From Rheinheimera sp. (GTDB taxonomy: Bacteria; Pseudomonadota; Gammaproteobacteria; Enterobacterales; Alteromonadaceae), in the NCBI GenBank assembly GCA_003482455.1, contig DMYW01000015.1, positions 114,848-178,847 of the forward strand: DNA of 64,000 nt, given 5' to 3'. The first letter of the stretch is position 1, and each line of letters begins with the position of its first letter. The position numbers were made by a program, and so were the translations under genes. Shown piece after piece: positions 8,972 to 18,069 of this stretch. The notes under the pieces are model-generated. The model was not told the origin of the DNA. It did no database searches and worked only from the letters and a program-made list of their open reading frames with translations.

Positions 8972-9055
8972 ATGCAGTACGAAAAAAGTACGAATAAAGA
9001 AAGTACAGAAATAAAAAGTACGAAAATAAAAAGTACGGAAGTAAATCATGATTGA
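8972..9055 (+). CDS. Possible 27-aa leader ORF overlapping the hldE start
   Basis: An ATG at 8972 opens a frame of 27 codons through the repeat array. It yields a Lys/Ser/Thr/Glu-rich pentapeptide repeat ([15 protein letters not shown]) and ends at a TGA at 9053-9055, 8 nt inside hldE in another frame. That geometry would allow translational coupling. No clear ribosome site precedes the ATG, so it may be only a by-product of the repeat. Confidence 0.25.
   Translation: MQYEKSTNKESTEIKSTKIKSTEVNHD
8976..9041 (+). repeat. Short tandem array (AGTAC core, 15-nt period) in the hldE leader
   Basis: AGTAC recurs at 8976, 8987, 9002, 9017 and 9032. The last three are exactly 15 nt apart within units like AAAAAGTACGAAAATA. 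The array ends 6 nt before the hldE ATG, and its last copy (AGTACGGAAG) supplies the GGA-type ribosome site. It is much more AT-rich than the flanking genes. It also encodes a repetitive 27-codon frame, listed separately. Confidence 0.9.
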
Positions 9056-10493
9056 TATCAGCCGCTTAAACCATTTGTCCGACGCCCGCGTGCTCGTGGT
9101 CGGTGACGTGATGCTCGACCGTTATTACCAAGGCGATACCCAGCGCATTTCGCCAGAAGCGCCGGTGCCGGTGGTGCGCGTCAACAAGGTGGAAGACAAA
9201 GCCGGTGGCGCCGCCAACGTCGCGCGCAACATTGCGCATTTAGACGCCCGCGTCGGTTTGTTGGGCTTGATCGGTCGTGACAGCAATGGCGAAAGTTTAA
9301 AAGCCATTTTGGCGCAAGACGGCATCGCCTCTGAGCTGCTTGAACAAGACGCCCAACCGACTATTGCCAAAATGCGCGTGATCTCCCGCCATCAACAAGT
9401 GGTACGACTGGATATCGAACAAAACTTTGCCCCTGCCCAAGCACAAGCCTTGGCCGAGCGAGTACAGCATGTGCTGGCCGATTATGACTTTGTACTGATC
9501 TCCGATTACGCCAAAGGCTCGCTCGCCGCGGTCGGTCGTATTATCGACACCGCCAAAGCGGCCGGCAAAACCGTGCTGGTCGACCCGAAACAAGCCGATT
9601 TAAGCGTCTATCGCGGCGCCGATATTATCACGCCGAATTTGTCCGAATTCCGCTTAGCCGGTGGCGACACCTCAAGCGAAGAGGCCATGTTTGCCAGTGC
9701 GCGCCTGATGTTAAGCCGCTGCGGCATTGGCGCTATGTTGTTGACGCGATCCGAACACGGCATGACGCTGATCACACCAACCGAGACGCATCATTTCCCA
9801 GCGCAAGTACTGGAAGTCAGCGACGTCACCGGCGCCGGTGACACCGTCATTGCCACCCTCGCCGTGATGCTCGGTGCTGGCATGGCACTGCCGCAAGCGG
9901 TGGAAGTGGCCAATTTAGCGGCCGGCCTAGTGGTGGCCAAGTTAGGGGCGGCGACTGTGTCGCCACAAGAACTGGCGGCCAAACTGAATTCGCATTTGTT
10001 CTCGCAAGGCGATGTGTATTTGACGCCGTTTGACAAAGTGCTGCAACACATTGAATTTGCCAAACAAAATGGCGAGCGTATCGTCTTTACCAACGGCTGT
10101 TTTGATATTTTACACGCCGGTCACGTGCGTTATTTAGCGCAGGCCAAAGCACTGGGCGACCGCCTAGTGGTCGGCTTGAACAGTGATGCGTCGATCAAAC
10201 GCCTGAAAGGCGAAACGCGACCGGTCAACCCGTTGGATGAACGCGCCACCGTGCTGGCATCCTTGGCGTCGGTCGATTGGGTGCTGCCGTTTGGCGATGA
10301 TCTCAGCGAAAACGACACGCCACTGCAGCTGATTTTAAAGGTCAAACCGGACGTGTTGGTCAAGGGCGGCGATTACACCATTGCTGGCATCGTTGGGGCG
10401 AACGAAGTGTTAGCCGCCGGTGGCGAGGTCAAAGTGCTGCAGTTTGTCGATGGCTGCTCGACCAGCAACATCATCAGTAAAATCAAAGGTTAA
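9048..10493 (+). CDS. hldE: Bifunctional heptose-7-phosphate kinase / heptose-1-phosphate adenylyltransferase
   Basis: 481 aa, a typical HldE/RfaE length. The N-terminal part (about 1-315) is a PfkB-type kinase: [46 protein letters not shown] and [14 protein letters not shown] with the catalytic Asp. It phosphorylates D-glycero-D-manno-heptose 7-phosphate to the 1,7-bisphosphate. The C-terminal part (about 340-481) is a nucleotidyltransferase: [41 protein letters not shown] and VKGGDYT. It forms ADP-heptose after GmhB has removed the 7-phosphate. The start lies directly behind the 15-nt repeat array, which supplies its ribosome site. The GT9 gene begins 3 nt after its stop. Confidence 0.97.
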   Translation: MIDISRLNHLSDARVLVVGDVMLDRYYQGDTQRISPEAPVPVVRVNKVEDKAGGAANVARNIAHLDARVGLLGLIGRDSNGESLKAILAQDGIASELLEQDAQPTIAKMRVISRHQQVVRLDIEQNFAPAQAQALAERVQHVLADYDFVLISDYAKGSLAAVGRIIDTAKAAGKTVLVDPKQADLSVYRGADIITPNLSEFRLAGGDTSSEEAMFASARLMLSRCGIGAMLLTRSEHGMTLITPTETHHFPAQVLEVSDVTGAGDTVIATLAVMLGAGMALPQAVEVANLAAGLVVAKLGAATVSPQELAAKLNSHLFSQGDVYLTPFDKVLQHIEFAKQNGERIVFTNGCFDILHAGHVRYLAQAKALGDRLVVGLNSDASIKRLKGETRPVNPLDERATVLASLASVDWVLPFGDDLSENDTPLQLILKVKPDVLVKGGDYTIAGIVGANEVLAAGGEVKVLQFVDGCSTSNIISKIKG

Positions 10494-10495
10494 GC

Positions 10496-11629
10496 ATGGC
10501 AAGCGCTCCTCAGTCGATTTGCATTTTACGCTTATCCGCCATTGGCGACGTCTGCCATGCGGTTGCTGCGGTGCAAGCGCTACAACGGCATTTTCCGGGC
10601 GTACCGATCACCTGGATCATCGGCAAGGTCGAAGCCATGTTGCTTGATGGCTTGCCGGGCGTTGACTTGGTGGTGTTTGATAAAAAACTCGGCCGCAAGG
10701 CCTACAGCGATTTAGCCCACAAGCTCGGTGGCCGCGAATTTGACGTGCTGCTGCATATGCAAGTGGCGTTTCGCGCCAATGTCGCGTCGCTGTTTATCAA
10801 AGCCAAACGCAAAATTGGCTTTAACTGGACGCTGGCCAAAGAATTACACGCGCTGTTTATGCGCGAACGGATTGCCCCGCAGCACCAACCGCATGTGCTG
10901 GATGGCTTTGCCGGGTTTGTCCGCCATTTAGGCGTGCCGTTTTTACAACAGCCCGGCGATGTGCCGGTGTGGCAAATGCCGATCACCGACGAGCATCGCG
11001 CCTGGGCCAAAGCCCAGCTGCTCAAGCAGTTGCCTAAGCAGGTAACAGACCAGCACACGCCGCTACGCGGCCACCTAGTAATAAGCCCAGCCGCATCCAA
11101 AGCGGAGCGTAACTGGCTACCCGAGCGCTACGCCGCGTTGGCCGACCACGCCTATCAGCAAGGCTTTGCCGTGTATATCTGCGGTGGCCCAACACAGCTC
11201 GAGCGTGACTTGGCGGCGGCAATTGAACAGCACGCCAGCGCGCCGCTGCATAATCTGGTCGGCAAAACCAACTTAAAGCAGCTGCTGGCGCTACTCGAGC
11301 AAGCCACGCTAGTCGTCGCCCCCGACACTGGCCCTGCGCATATGGCGGTGACGGTCGGCACGCCGGTGATTGGGCTGTATGGCCACAGCAACCCCGCGCG
11401 CACCGGCCCATATTTGTCGCGTGACTATGTGGTTGAGGTGTATCACGACGAACTGAAGCGTCAAACCGGCAAAACCGCCGCTGAGCTGCCTTGGGGCACT
11501 CGCGTCAAAGGCGCGCATATTATGGCGCTGATCAGCACAGAGCGCGTCATCGCCATGTTTGACCGCGTGGTCACAGAGATTGAAACAGGGTATCGAGCAA
11601 CAGCTCGCCAACAGGAGCCGTCGGCATGA
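10496..11629 (+). CDS. Glycosyltransferase family 9, ADP-heptose:LPS heptosyltransferase
   Basis: 377 aa GT-B enzyme. The N-terminus ICILRLSAIGDVCHAVAAVQALQ, then HMQVAFRANVASLFIKAKRKIGF and LVISPAASKAERNWLPERYAALADHA, are WaaC/WaaF-family features. So are YICGGPTQLERDL and VVAPDTGPAHMAVTVGTPVIGLYGHSNPARTGPY. It transfers L-glycero-D-manno-heptose from ADP-heptose to the Kdo or heptose of the inner core at the cytoplasmic face. The ATG is 3 nt after the hldE stop, with AAAGG upstream, and its end overlaps gmhB by 4 nt (ATGA). Whether it is heptosyltransferase I or II is not decided. It is the only GT9 gene in the window. Confidence 0.9.
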   Translation: MASAPQSICILRLSAIGDVCHAVAAVQALQRHFPGVPITWIIGKVEAMLLDGLPGVDLVVFDKKLGRKAYSDLAHKLGGREFDVLLHMQVAFRANVASLFIKAKRKIGFNWTLAKELHALFMRERIAPQHQPHVLDGFAGFVRHLGVPFLQQPGDVPVWQMPITDEHRAWAKAQLLKQLPKQVTDQHTPLRGHLVISPAASKAERNWLPERYAALADHAYQQGFAVYICGGPTQLERDLAAAIEQHASAPLHNLVGKTNLKQLLALLEQATLVVAPDTGPAHMAVTVGTPVIGLYGHSNPARTGPYLSRDYVVEVYHDELKRQTGKTAAELPWGTRVKGAHIMALISTERVIAMFDRVVTEIETGYRATARQQEPSA

Positions 11630-12183
11630 GCACCACCTTACGCAAAGCCGCCTTTTTAGACCGTGATGGCGTGATTAACATCGATCACGGATACACCTAC
11701 CAAAGCGACCAGTTCGACTTTATCGACGGCGTGTTTGACGCCTGCGCCCACCTGCAACGCTTAGGTTATTTGCTGATAGTGGTGACCAACCAATCCGGCA
11801 TCGCCCGTGGTTATTACAGCGAACACGACTTCGCGCTGCTGACCAGCTGGATGAAACAACAATTCGCCGCCAAAGGCGTAAAAATCGACGGCGTTTATTA
11901 TTGCCCGCATCATGTCGAAAGAGGCCAAGCGCCTTACAACATCGATTGTGATTGCCGCAAACCCAACCCCGGCATGTTGCTGCAAGCAATGCGTGAATTT
12001 GGCATCGACCCCACGCAAAGCCTGATGGTGGGCGATAAAGCCGCCGACATGCAAGCCGCCGCCGCGGCTGGCGTTACTCGGAAAATTCTGGTGCGCTCCG
12101 GCCAAACGCTGACCGACGACGACCTTGCTAGCGCCGATGAAGTATGGGACTCGCTGGCCGATGTGGTGAAAGTAACGGCGTAA
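11626..12183 (+). CDS. gmhB: D-glycero-beta-D-manno-heptose 1,7-bisphosphate 7-phosphatase
   Basis: HAD-family phosphatase that removes the 7-phosphate between the kinase and adenylyltransferase steps of HldE. 185 aa. Motif I is FLDRDGVINIDHGYTY, motif II VVTNQSGIARGYY, and the zinc loop has paired cysteines (YYCPHHVERG and NIDCDCRKPNPGM). MVGDKAADMQAAAAAGV supplies the C-terminal acidic motif. Start overlaps the GT9 stop by 4 nt, so it is translationally coupled. It is the last gene of the heptose operon. Confidence 0.96.
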   Translation: MSTTLRKAAFLDRDGVINIDHGYTYQSDQFDFIDGVFDACAHLQRLGYLLIVVTNQSGIARGYYSEHDFALLTSWMKQQFAAKGVKIDGVYYCPHHVERGQAPYNIDCDCRKPNPGMLLQAMREFGIDPTQSLMVGDKAADMQAAAAAGVTRKILVRSGQTLTDDDLASADEVWDSLADVVKVTA

Positions 12184-12193
12184 CAGTAAGAAG

Positions 12194-12240
12194 GCAGAGT
12201 TGTTGCTGTCTATAGTCACGACAGCTCTGTACAACTCTGC
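12194..12240. terminator. Long hairpin closing the heptose operon
   Basis: GCAGAGTTGT at 12194-12203 pairs perfectly with ACAACTCTGC at 12231-12240. Inside, GCTGTC (12205-12210) pairs with GACAGC (12220-12225). It lies 10 nt after gmhB and 23 nt before the end of the convergent gene. No T-run follows on either strand, so it may stabilise both 3' ends rather than act as a classic terminator. Confidence 0.55.
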
Positions 12241-12263
12241 GGCTTTGCTGCAAACCTCAAAAA

Positions 12264-12956
12264 CTACTGAAAACTAGAGTCCAACGGCGTCAGCTGAGCG
12301 CGCTGAATGTCGTAGGTAAACCATTGTGTCTTTGCGCCAGTCCCCGTTTCGATCATTAACAAATCTGCACCAATCACCCCAAAATTGCTGGCGTCTTTTA
12401 TGATCGAACGCAGCTGCGCACCATCGTACTCCGACAACAGGATCTCCAGTTGATCTTTGTCATTTAACACGCCATCGCCATTGGTGTCGCTATGGACGAC
12501 CGCATAGACATTTTTGGTCAAGGTGGTACGTTCGGGCCTTGATTCTGGCGTGGCCATTTTGGCAATTAAAGTCGGTTTTTCAAACAGTTGGCGCTTCTCG
12601 CCAGTGGATTTACTAAAGAGCAAATTCACCGCATTGGAACTTGGTGACAGGCCCATTTTGATGACGATTTCTTCTTTGTGCATGTAGGGTTGGTCATCTT
12701 GAATCATCAGATCGACGGTTTGTTCAAACACATAGACGTCCTTGATTTTGCCAAGGTAATTTTTGCTGTACGTCGGTTGTTTCGCCGTAACGGCATCCTC
12801 TTTGCTCACGACTTTCACTTGCGGCTCTGAGTAATAGCCCACCTGAAACCAATCACGCAACTGACTCGCGGTAAAGCTTCCAATTAAAATGATGCCACCC
12901 ACAAATAACAACAGATGATTGGCCTGTTGGATAAAACTCAGCAGTCTTGGGTTCAT
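12264..12956 (-). CDS. Hypothetical membrane-anchored protein
   Basis: Not recognised. The ATG at 12956, with AAGGA 7 nt upstream, gives 230 aa. One N-terminal transmembrane segment (about residues 9-32, ANHLLLFVGGIILIGSFTA) is followed by a soluble domain, probably extracytoplasmic. A DTNGDGVLNDKDQLEILL stretch resembles an EF-hand/dockerin-type calcium loop. The region YDGAQLRSIIKDASNFGVIGADLLMIET could be a beta-rich fold. Same strand as the next gene, with an 83-nt gap. A longer in-frame reading from 12995 lacks a ribosome site. Confidence 0.7.
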   Translation of the reverse strand: MNPRLLSFIQQANHLLLFVGGIILIGSFTASQLRDWFQVGYYSEPQVKVVSKEDAVTAKQPTYSKNYLGKIKDVYVFEQTVDLMIQDDQPYMHKEEIVIKMGLSPSSNAVNLLFSKSTGEKRQLFEKPTLIAKMATPESRPERTTLTKNVYAVVHSDTNGDGVLNDKDQLEILLSEYDGAQLRSIIKDASNFGVIGADLLMIETGTGAKTQWFTYDIQRAQLTPLDSSFQ

Positions 12957-13039
12957 TGATTTTTCCTTAAAAAGTGTTGAATAACCTGAGGCCAATCAAA
13001 AGGCGACATGGTGGTAAAGGTTGCGTATGACTTAGGTAT

Positions 13040-14581
13040 TCACGGCTGCGCCAGCAGCAGCTGGCCACAATAGCCTTGGCCGCGACAGGTTAACAAGCCA
13101 ACCAAGGTTGGTTGTTCGTTGCCACAAGATAAATACTCCAAATTGGCACCCCACGGCAGTACTAATCGGGGGCGGTTTGGTAACTGAATCGCCAAGCTTG
13201 GGTACAGTTTATTCAGCACTTGCTCTGTCACCACGCTAAGTTGCGCGGTTGGGCAATTGCCCAGCAGCGGTGATACCAAATTCTTCGTAAGGGAATGCTC
13301 CCCCGCCGCCTTGGGCACACTTGCCAACAATGCCTCGTTTTGTGCTCGCACTGTGCGGACATAGTCCAGCGTAAAGGTCTTTGCCACAGGCGCTACCGGC
13401 ACCCGCTGGACACTTAATTGTGGCTGCAGCTGCCCTTGTGCATCCCGTTGGTAATCGACCGTCACATGGCCGAGCAATTGCGTGGTCGCCGCCACTTTAT
13501 GCAGCGATATCTGCCCCGTTTGATAGGATAAATAATTGCTGTCGTGACCGGGGCGCACGCCTTGAGCAAACTGCAACGCCGCCACCTTGCTTGCTCCGCT
13601 GTTGCTAGAGTTACTCGTACTTAGCCGACCTTGACTTACTCCGCTCTGACGGGCACCGATCACTACGCCTGAAGGCACTGTGACCAGCGCGTCGCGCTGT
13701 TCGCGAATAGCACTGGATAGATTCAGGTACACATACTCACGCCACCACGGCGACTCGTACAAGGCGGTATCGAGCTGGCTCAAAAACAAGGCGCCGGCCG
13801 CCTGCACTTGCTTGGCGGTTGGGCTTTGTGGTGTCGGCTCGGTGGGCGTGTTTCGCGGTACGGGATCATTCGATGTGCTTTTGCGCACCAGGGCCTGCGC
13901 TTGCGCCAAATGGCCGGCAGTGGCTAGTTTCAGCGCCGTCCAAATCAGTGCATCAGGTAAGGCGCCTTGCGCCATTTCGTCGCTGGCTTGAAACGCGAGT
14001 ACCTGCTGCTTGAATTCAGCCGGGCTTAGTGCTGGCTCCGACAAGGAATTGGTATCCAGTTCAAAATGGTCACCAACCGGCTGCCACACCGACGGGCGTG
14101 CAAACGATGAGGCAAACCCCACGTATTTGTAGGCATAAGCCCAATCGGCAAGGTCAGTCAGCTCTAATGCACTATCCGCATCGGTGTTGCGCACCTGTAA
14201 GTCGCCATTGTGTGTCAGTTCCAACGTTTGCACTTGGCGCACCTCGTTGCCAAGTTGCACTAGGTAGAGGGACCAACAACAATGCGGACCGCCGGTGTAG
14301 CTGGTAAAAAGTAAATCAGGGATCTGATCGCCGGTCAGATCCCGGATGGTTGTTAAGGGCGTCGTGGAGGTGCCGAGCGTTAAACGCCCCTCGCACTTTT
14401 TATACAGCTCAACAGTGCCTTTAAGCACGCGTACGCAATCGTTTGCTTCAAAAACCGACTCACCCGACGCTTGCAATTGCACCTGATAGTCACCGACTTG
14501 CCACGTCCGCGTTGGTTCTGCCGCCAACCGTGCCGCTGAACAACCCAAAAGAAGCATTAATACAAGTTGCCAGTTTCGCAT
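13040..14581 (-). CDS. Hypothetical exported protein with FG-GAP-like segment
   Basis: 513 aa from the ATG at 14581. A signal sequence is clear (hydrophobic LVLMLLLGCSAARLA), cleaved either as a lipoprotein at LLGC or by signal peptidase I near LAAEP. Around residues 75-110, IRDLTGDQIPDLLFTSYTGG followed by PHCCWSLYLVQLG resembles an FG-GAP/VCBS-type calcium-binding repeat. The middle has a Thr/Pro-rich linker (TPTEPTPQSPTAK). The rest has no motif I can name. The ribosome site is weak, so the start could be the in-frame ATG at 14632. Confidence 0.65.
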   Translation of the reverse strand: MRNWQLVLMLLLGCSAARLAAEPTRTWQVGDYQVQLQASGESVFEANDCVRVLKGTVELYKKCEGRLTLGTSTTPLTTIRDLTGDQIPDLLFTSYTGGPHCCWSLYLVQLGNEVRQVQTLELTHNGDLQVRNTDADSALELTDLADWAYAYKYVGFASSFARPSVWQPVGDHFELDTNSLSEPALSPAEFKQQVLAFQASDEMAQGALPDALIWTALKLATAGHLAQAQALVRKSTSNDPVPRNTPTEPTPQSPTAKQVQAAGALFLSQLDTALYESPWWREYVYLNLSSAIREQRDALVTVPSGVVIGARQSGVSQGRLSTSNSSNSGASKVAALQFAQGVRPGHDSNYLSYQTGQISLHKVAATTQLLGHVTVDYQRDAQGQLQPQLSVQRVPVAPVAKTFTLDYVRTVRAQNEALLASVPKAAGEHSLTKNLVSPLLGNCPTAQLSVVTEQVLNKLYPSLAIQLPNRPRLVLPWGANLEYLSCGNEQPTLVGLLTCRGQGYCGQLLLAQP

Positions 14582-14645
14582 CTGTTGATCCGTAGAGTGT
14601 CGTTGTTCTAATGGCGACGAGCATAACCACAATACACGAGGTTTA

Positions 14646-14900
14646 CTAGCGAGTTAAACGCTTGTTTTCACAGCAAATCTGGCTTTTTTTAATGCCAAAT
14701 AACACGACTCCGGGTAACAGCGTCAAACCAGCAACCAGAACACTAGGCCTTGCCAAATCAGCAATAACTTCCAAATCATTGTTGGCGGTTCGGGCCACGG
14801 CAACATGAGCAGAGGACATAGCAGCAGAGCGATACCGCCCTACTGCCGCGACCAGCCTGACGCCATGTTCGATCGTTTGACTCCCATGCTTGCGAAGCAT
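14646..14900 (-). CDS. Possible small membrane protein (84 aa)
   Basis: A frame from the ATG at 14900 ends with one hydrophobic stretch (about residues 50-68, PSVLVAGLTLLPGVVLFGI) followed by basic residues (KKSQICCENKR). It occupies a gap otherwise without a gene, between the FG-GAP-like protein and the hydrolase gene. There is no good ribosome site and no recognised family, so it may not be expressed. Confidence 0.25.
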   Translation of the reverse strand: MLRKHGSQTIEHGVRLVAAVGRYRSAAMSSAHVAVARTANNDLEVIADLARPSVLVAGLTLLPGVVLFGIKKSQICCENKRLTR

Positions 14901-14913
14901 AGTGTCAAAAGAC

Positions 14914-15930
14914 TCACAAGTGTTGTTGGAAAAACGCCAGCACCGATTTGTTGAGTGTTTGGTGGAGTTGCGCTCGGTCCACACCGGCGGGATCTTGGCA
15001 AATCTCGCTGGCATCTTGCTGCAGTTCGGCGGGGCAAGGCGCCAAAAACACAAAATGGCCCGCGCCTTTTGCCACATTAAAACCGCGCAGCGCCGCTAAT
15101 TGACTACGAATAGCCTCGATGTGCGACAACTCAACGGCATCGCCGCCCAATTCCGACGCCCATAACAACACCGGCGCTTGCACGGCTTTAAAGCTGTCCG
15201 CGCCAAACAAATTTAATGGGTCGATCACTGCGGCGGCTTTAATTCGTGGGTCGGCTACTGGATGCAGCTCCGGTGTATCGTCACCTAATTGCCGACACAG
15301 CGGGATCACAAACGACCACCAAGGCGCACAAAAGCGCTGTGCACTGGCCGCTTTATTGGGTGCTGCCCCAAGTAACGCCAATGCCGTATAGCCGCCACGC
15401 GAAAAGCCAAACATACCAATTCGCGCTGGGTCTAACTGCCTGTGCGCGGACCAATGTTGCGTTAAATAATCGATAGTTCTGCTGATGTGCCGCGGCCGCT
15501 GCTCAAAAATAGTGAGCTCATTTTGTTGGCTATTGTCAGTAAAGTTATTGCCAGGGTGCAGCACTGCCGCCACCACAAATCCAGCATCGGCAAGAGCTGC
15601 TGCTGTGTCATGATGCCCAAGGTAGGACCCTGAATCGCCATGTGAAATCAGCACTAGCGGCAATTGATCGCCCGTCACGGCGCAATCGCGCGTAGCATTT
15701 AGACGATAAGGACCAAAACTCTGCTCGGTTGCCACCTCATGACATGGCGTCCACAGCAGCACCTTGATGTCCGGATCTGCGCCAGCAGCCGGCACAGTGA
15801 CCTGTTGAATGCCCGCCGCCCAGCTGACCGAAGCGCCACAACAGGCGACCACCCATAACAACTTGCGCAGCTGCCGCCTTAGTTGCAAGGCAATAGCGCC
15901 GACGGTTTGAGCTAGTTGTCGTTGCTGCAT
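14914..15930 (-). CDS. Exported dienelactone hydrolase-like alpha/beta hydrolase
   Basis: 338 aa from the third of three clustered ATG codons, at 15930, with GGGGGAG 6-7 nt upstream. An N-terminal basic plus hydrophobic segment ends ASVSWAAG, so it is probably periplasmic or secreted. Catalytic signs are the nucleophile elbow GFSRGGY (Ser177), the oxyanion region LVLISHGDSGSYLGHH and a C-terminal GAGHFVFL His. It matches the family annotated as predicted dienelactone hydrolases, which are serine esterases of uncertain substrate. Several cysteine pairs (CAPWW, PLCRQL, APCP, EICQD) suggest disulfides, consistent with export. Confidence 0.82.
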   Translation of the reverse strand: MQQRQLAQTVGAIALQLRRQLRKLLWVVACCGASVSWAAGIQQVTVPAAGADPDIKVLLWTPCHEVATEQSFGPYRLNATRDCAVTGDQLPLVLISHGDSGSYLGHHDTAAALADAGFVVAAVLHPGNNFTDNSQQNELTIFEQRPRHISRTIDYLTQHWSAHRQLDPARIGMFGFSRGGYTALALLGAAPNKAASAQRFCAPWWSFVIPLCRQLGDDTPELHPVADPRIKAAAVIDPLNLFGADSFKAVQAPVLLWASELGGDAVELSHIEAIRSQLAALRGFNVAKGAGHFVFLAPCPAELQQDASEICQDPAGVDRAQLHQTLNKSVLAFFQQHL

Positions 15931-16215
15931 TTGCATCTCCCCCAAAATTAAAAAAGCGCCAACGCAGCGCTAAACCATTCGAGATTAACAAATAAGTTAC
16001 ACCTTTAGCTACCGCTAATTTTCAATGCCATGGCAAGCACCATGCAGAAAAAACTCGACGAGCCCTAGATTGCACCTTGTCACCAGCTTACTGGGAATGG
16101 CTCCTCAACGAGCGCTCAACCGACTCGGAGTTGATACTGATGCTTTATTGCTATTGCTAAACCAGCAGTTGTGGCTAAATAAGCCCTCGCTGTTTTTCAT
16201 CAAACGAGAATTGCC

Positions 16216-17991
16216 ATGCCCTTTCGAACATCCAGCCGCTGGCTGATATTCGCCGTCTGGTGTGCCGCCAGCACCGCTGTGTTTGCCGCTTCGCCAGCAC
16301 CAGACGCCACCAGCGCCGCTGCTGAGCCACCACAAAGTCTGTTTAACGCCGATTTCGGTCGTTATTTTGCCGATGTTGCCGCAGATGAACTGCAAGGCCG
16401 TGCACCTGCAACCACCGGCGAAGAAAAAACACTGCAATACATTGAGCGGCATTTCCAACAGCTTGGTTTAACGCCTCTGCCCAAAGGGTTAGGCGTGGCG
16501 ACGCATCCGTATCGACAAGCCGTACCTGTGGTGCAAATTGACCCGGTGCAAGTCTCGAGCTTAACGCTAAGCCCAACCGCTGCCCCCTCTACCGAGCCAA
16601 GCACCCAGCGCGATCAAGCGCAAACGCAGCCGCGGCACGCATTGCCGAGCCGCCTTGGCTACAAAACCGACATGATGGCGTGGTCAACACGGATGCTGCC
16701 CAAAGTCGACGTGAGCAACAGTGACATGGTGTTTGTAGGCTATGGCATAGTCGCCCCCGAATACGGCTGGAATGACTACCAAGGTGTGGACGTCAAAGGC
16801 AAAACCGTGGTGATGTTTGTCAACGACCCAGGCTTTGCCACCGGCAATCCGGCGCTGTTTACCGGCAAAGCCATGACGTATTACGGCCGCTGGACTTACA
16901 AATTCGAAGAAGCTGCCCGCCAAGGTGCGGCGATGGCGCTGATCATTCATGAAACTGACGCAGCGGCATACGGTTGGAACGTGGTATCGGGCACCAGTCC
17001 TATTCGCTTTGAACTGGCCGACCCCAACAAAAACCTGCACAAGGCGGCCGTGGAAGGCTGGCTGACGCGCGACGCTGCGGCGGCGATTTTTGCCGCGCAA
17101 GGCGAGACCATCGACAGCATGAAACAAAAGGCGCTGCGTAAAGATTTCCGAGCCCTGCCCCTTCACGCCCAAGCATCGATTTCGATTAAAAACAATCTGC
17201 GCTCGATCGATTCACACAACGTGGTGGCGATGATCCCAGGCAGCAAACGCCCTGACGAAGCCGTGCTTTACATGGCGCATTGGGACCATTTTGGCTTTGA
17301 TTTTAGCCGCAAAGACGACAAAGTCTTTAATGGCGCGCAAGACAACGCCGGCGGCATTGCCGGGCTGCTGGCACTGGCCGATAAATACGCCCAAGACGTC
17401 CAACAAGGCAAAGGCCCGGAGCGCAGCGTGGTGTTTATCGCCTTTACCGCCGAAGAGCGCGGCATGCTGGGTTCGCGTTGGTACGCCAAACATCCAGCTA
17501 TTGCGCTGAAAAACACAGTGGCTGGCATTAACATGGACGTGATGAATGTGTACGGGCCGATGCGCGACGTGCAAGTGTTTGGCTACGGCTCCTCCGAGCT
17601 TGAACCCTTGCTGGCCAAATATGCCAAAGCGCAGCAACGTGAGATCACCCCAGAACCCACGCCAGAAGATGGCTTTTATTACCGTTCGGATCATTTCCAA
17701 CTAGCGCGTTTTGGCGTACCTATGCTGTACGCCCGCGGCGGTGTCGACAGCGTCGAGCACGGCAAAGACTGGGGGCTTGCGCAGCGGCGTGATTACACCG
17801 CCAACTATTACCACAAGGTCAACGACGAGTTTAACCCGGCGTGGGATTTACGCGGCGCGCAGCAAGATTTGTGGCTGTTTTATCAAGTCGGCCATGAACT
17901 GGCAAATTCCAGCCAGTGGCCAAATTGGTATGACGGCAAAGAATTTAAAGCGGCGCGGGATCAAGCAAGGGCTGCTACAACGGCAAACTAG
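16216..17991 (+). CDS. Secreted M28-family metallopeptidase with PA domain
   Basis: 591 aa di-zinc aminopeptidase-type enzyme with a signal peptide (ends AVFAASPAPD) and a PA-type insert (about 165-330, YGWNDYQGVDVKGKTVVMFVNDPG). The M28 catalytic core has likely ligands His355 (AHWDH), Asp376 (GAQDNAGG), Glu413/Glu414 (TAEERG), Asp441 (NMDVMN) and His493 (RSDHF). It releases N-terminal residues from peptides outside the cytoplasm. A Thr/Pro/Gln-rich stretch near 115-140 is unusual and looks like a linker. The ribosome site is weak. Neighbouring M1 peptidase and GGT genes suggest a peptide-scavenging cluster. Confidence 0.93.
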   Translation: MPFRTSSRWLIFAVWCAASTAVFAASPAPDATSAAAEPPQSLFNADFGRYFADVAADELQGRAPATTGEEKTLQYIERHFQQLGLTPLPKGLGVATHPYRQAVPVVQIDPVQVSSLTLSPTAAPSTEPSTQRDQAQTQPRHALPSRLGYKTDMMAWSTRMLPKVDVSNSDMVFVGYGIVAPEYGWNDYQGVDVKGKTVVMFVNDPGFATGNPALFTGKAMTYYGRWTYKFEEAARQGAAMALIIHETDAAAYGWNVVSGTSPIRFELADPNKNLHKAAVEGWLTRDAAAAIFAAQGETIDSMKQKALRKDFRALPLHAQASISIKNNLRSIDSHNVVAMIPGSKRPDEAVLYMAHWDHFGFDFSRKDDKVFNGAQDNAGGIAGLLALADKYAQDVQQGKGPERSVVFIAFTAEERGMLGSRWYAKHPAIALKNTVAGINMDVMNVYGPMRDVQVFGYGSSELEPLLAKYAKAQQREITPEPTPEDGFYYRSDHFQLARFGVPMLYARGGVDSVEHGKDWGLAQRRDYTANYYHKVNDEFNPAWDLRGAQQDLWLFYQVGHELANSSQWPNWYDGKEFKAARDQARAATTAN

Positions 17992-18016
17992 AGTGGTTTG
18001 GCTGCCGCTGTAAAAC

Positions 18017-18055
18017 AAAAAGCCAGTGCGCCACTCGGTGCGCCCTGGCTTTTTT
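18017..18055. terminator. Bidirectional terminator between M28 and M1 peptidase genes
   Basis: AAAAAGCCAG pairs with CTGGCTTTTT around a GC-rich inner stem. A-run on the left and T-run on the right serve both convergent genes. Confidence 0.85.
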
Positions 18056-18069
18056 ACAGCGCAAGACTG

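Noticed and set aside
8972..9055. The repeats before hldE as a CRISPR array
   Set aside because: Units are 15 nt without distinct spacers, and no cas genes are in the window.
16684..17700. Long frames opposite the M28 peptidase gene
   Set aside because: The sense strand encodes intact metal ligands throughout; the antisense frames are GC-skew by-products.
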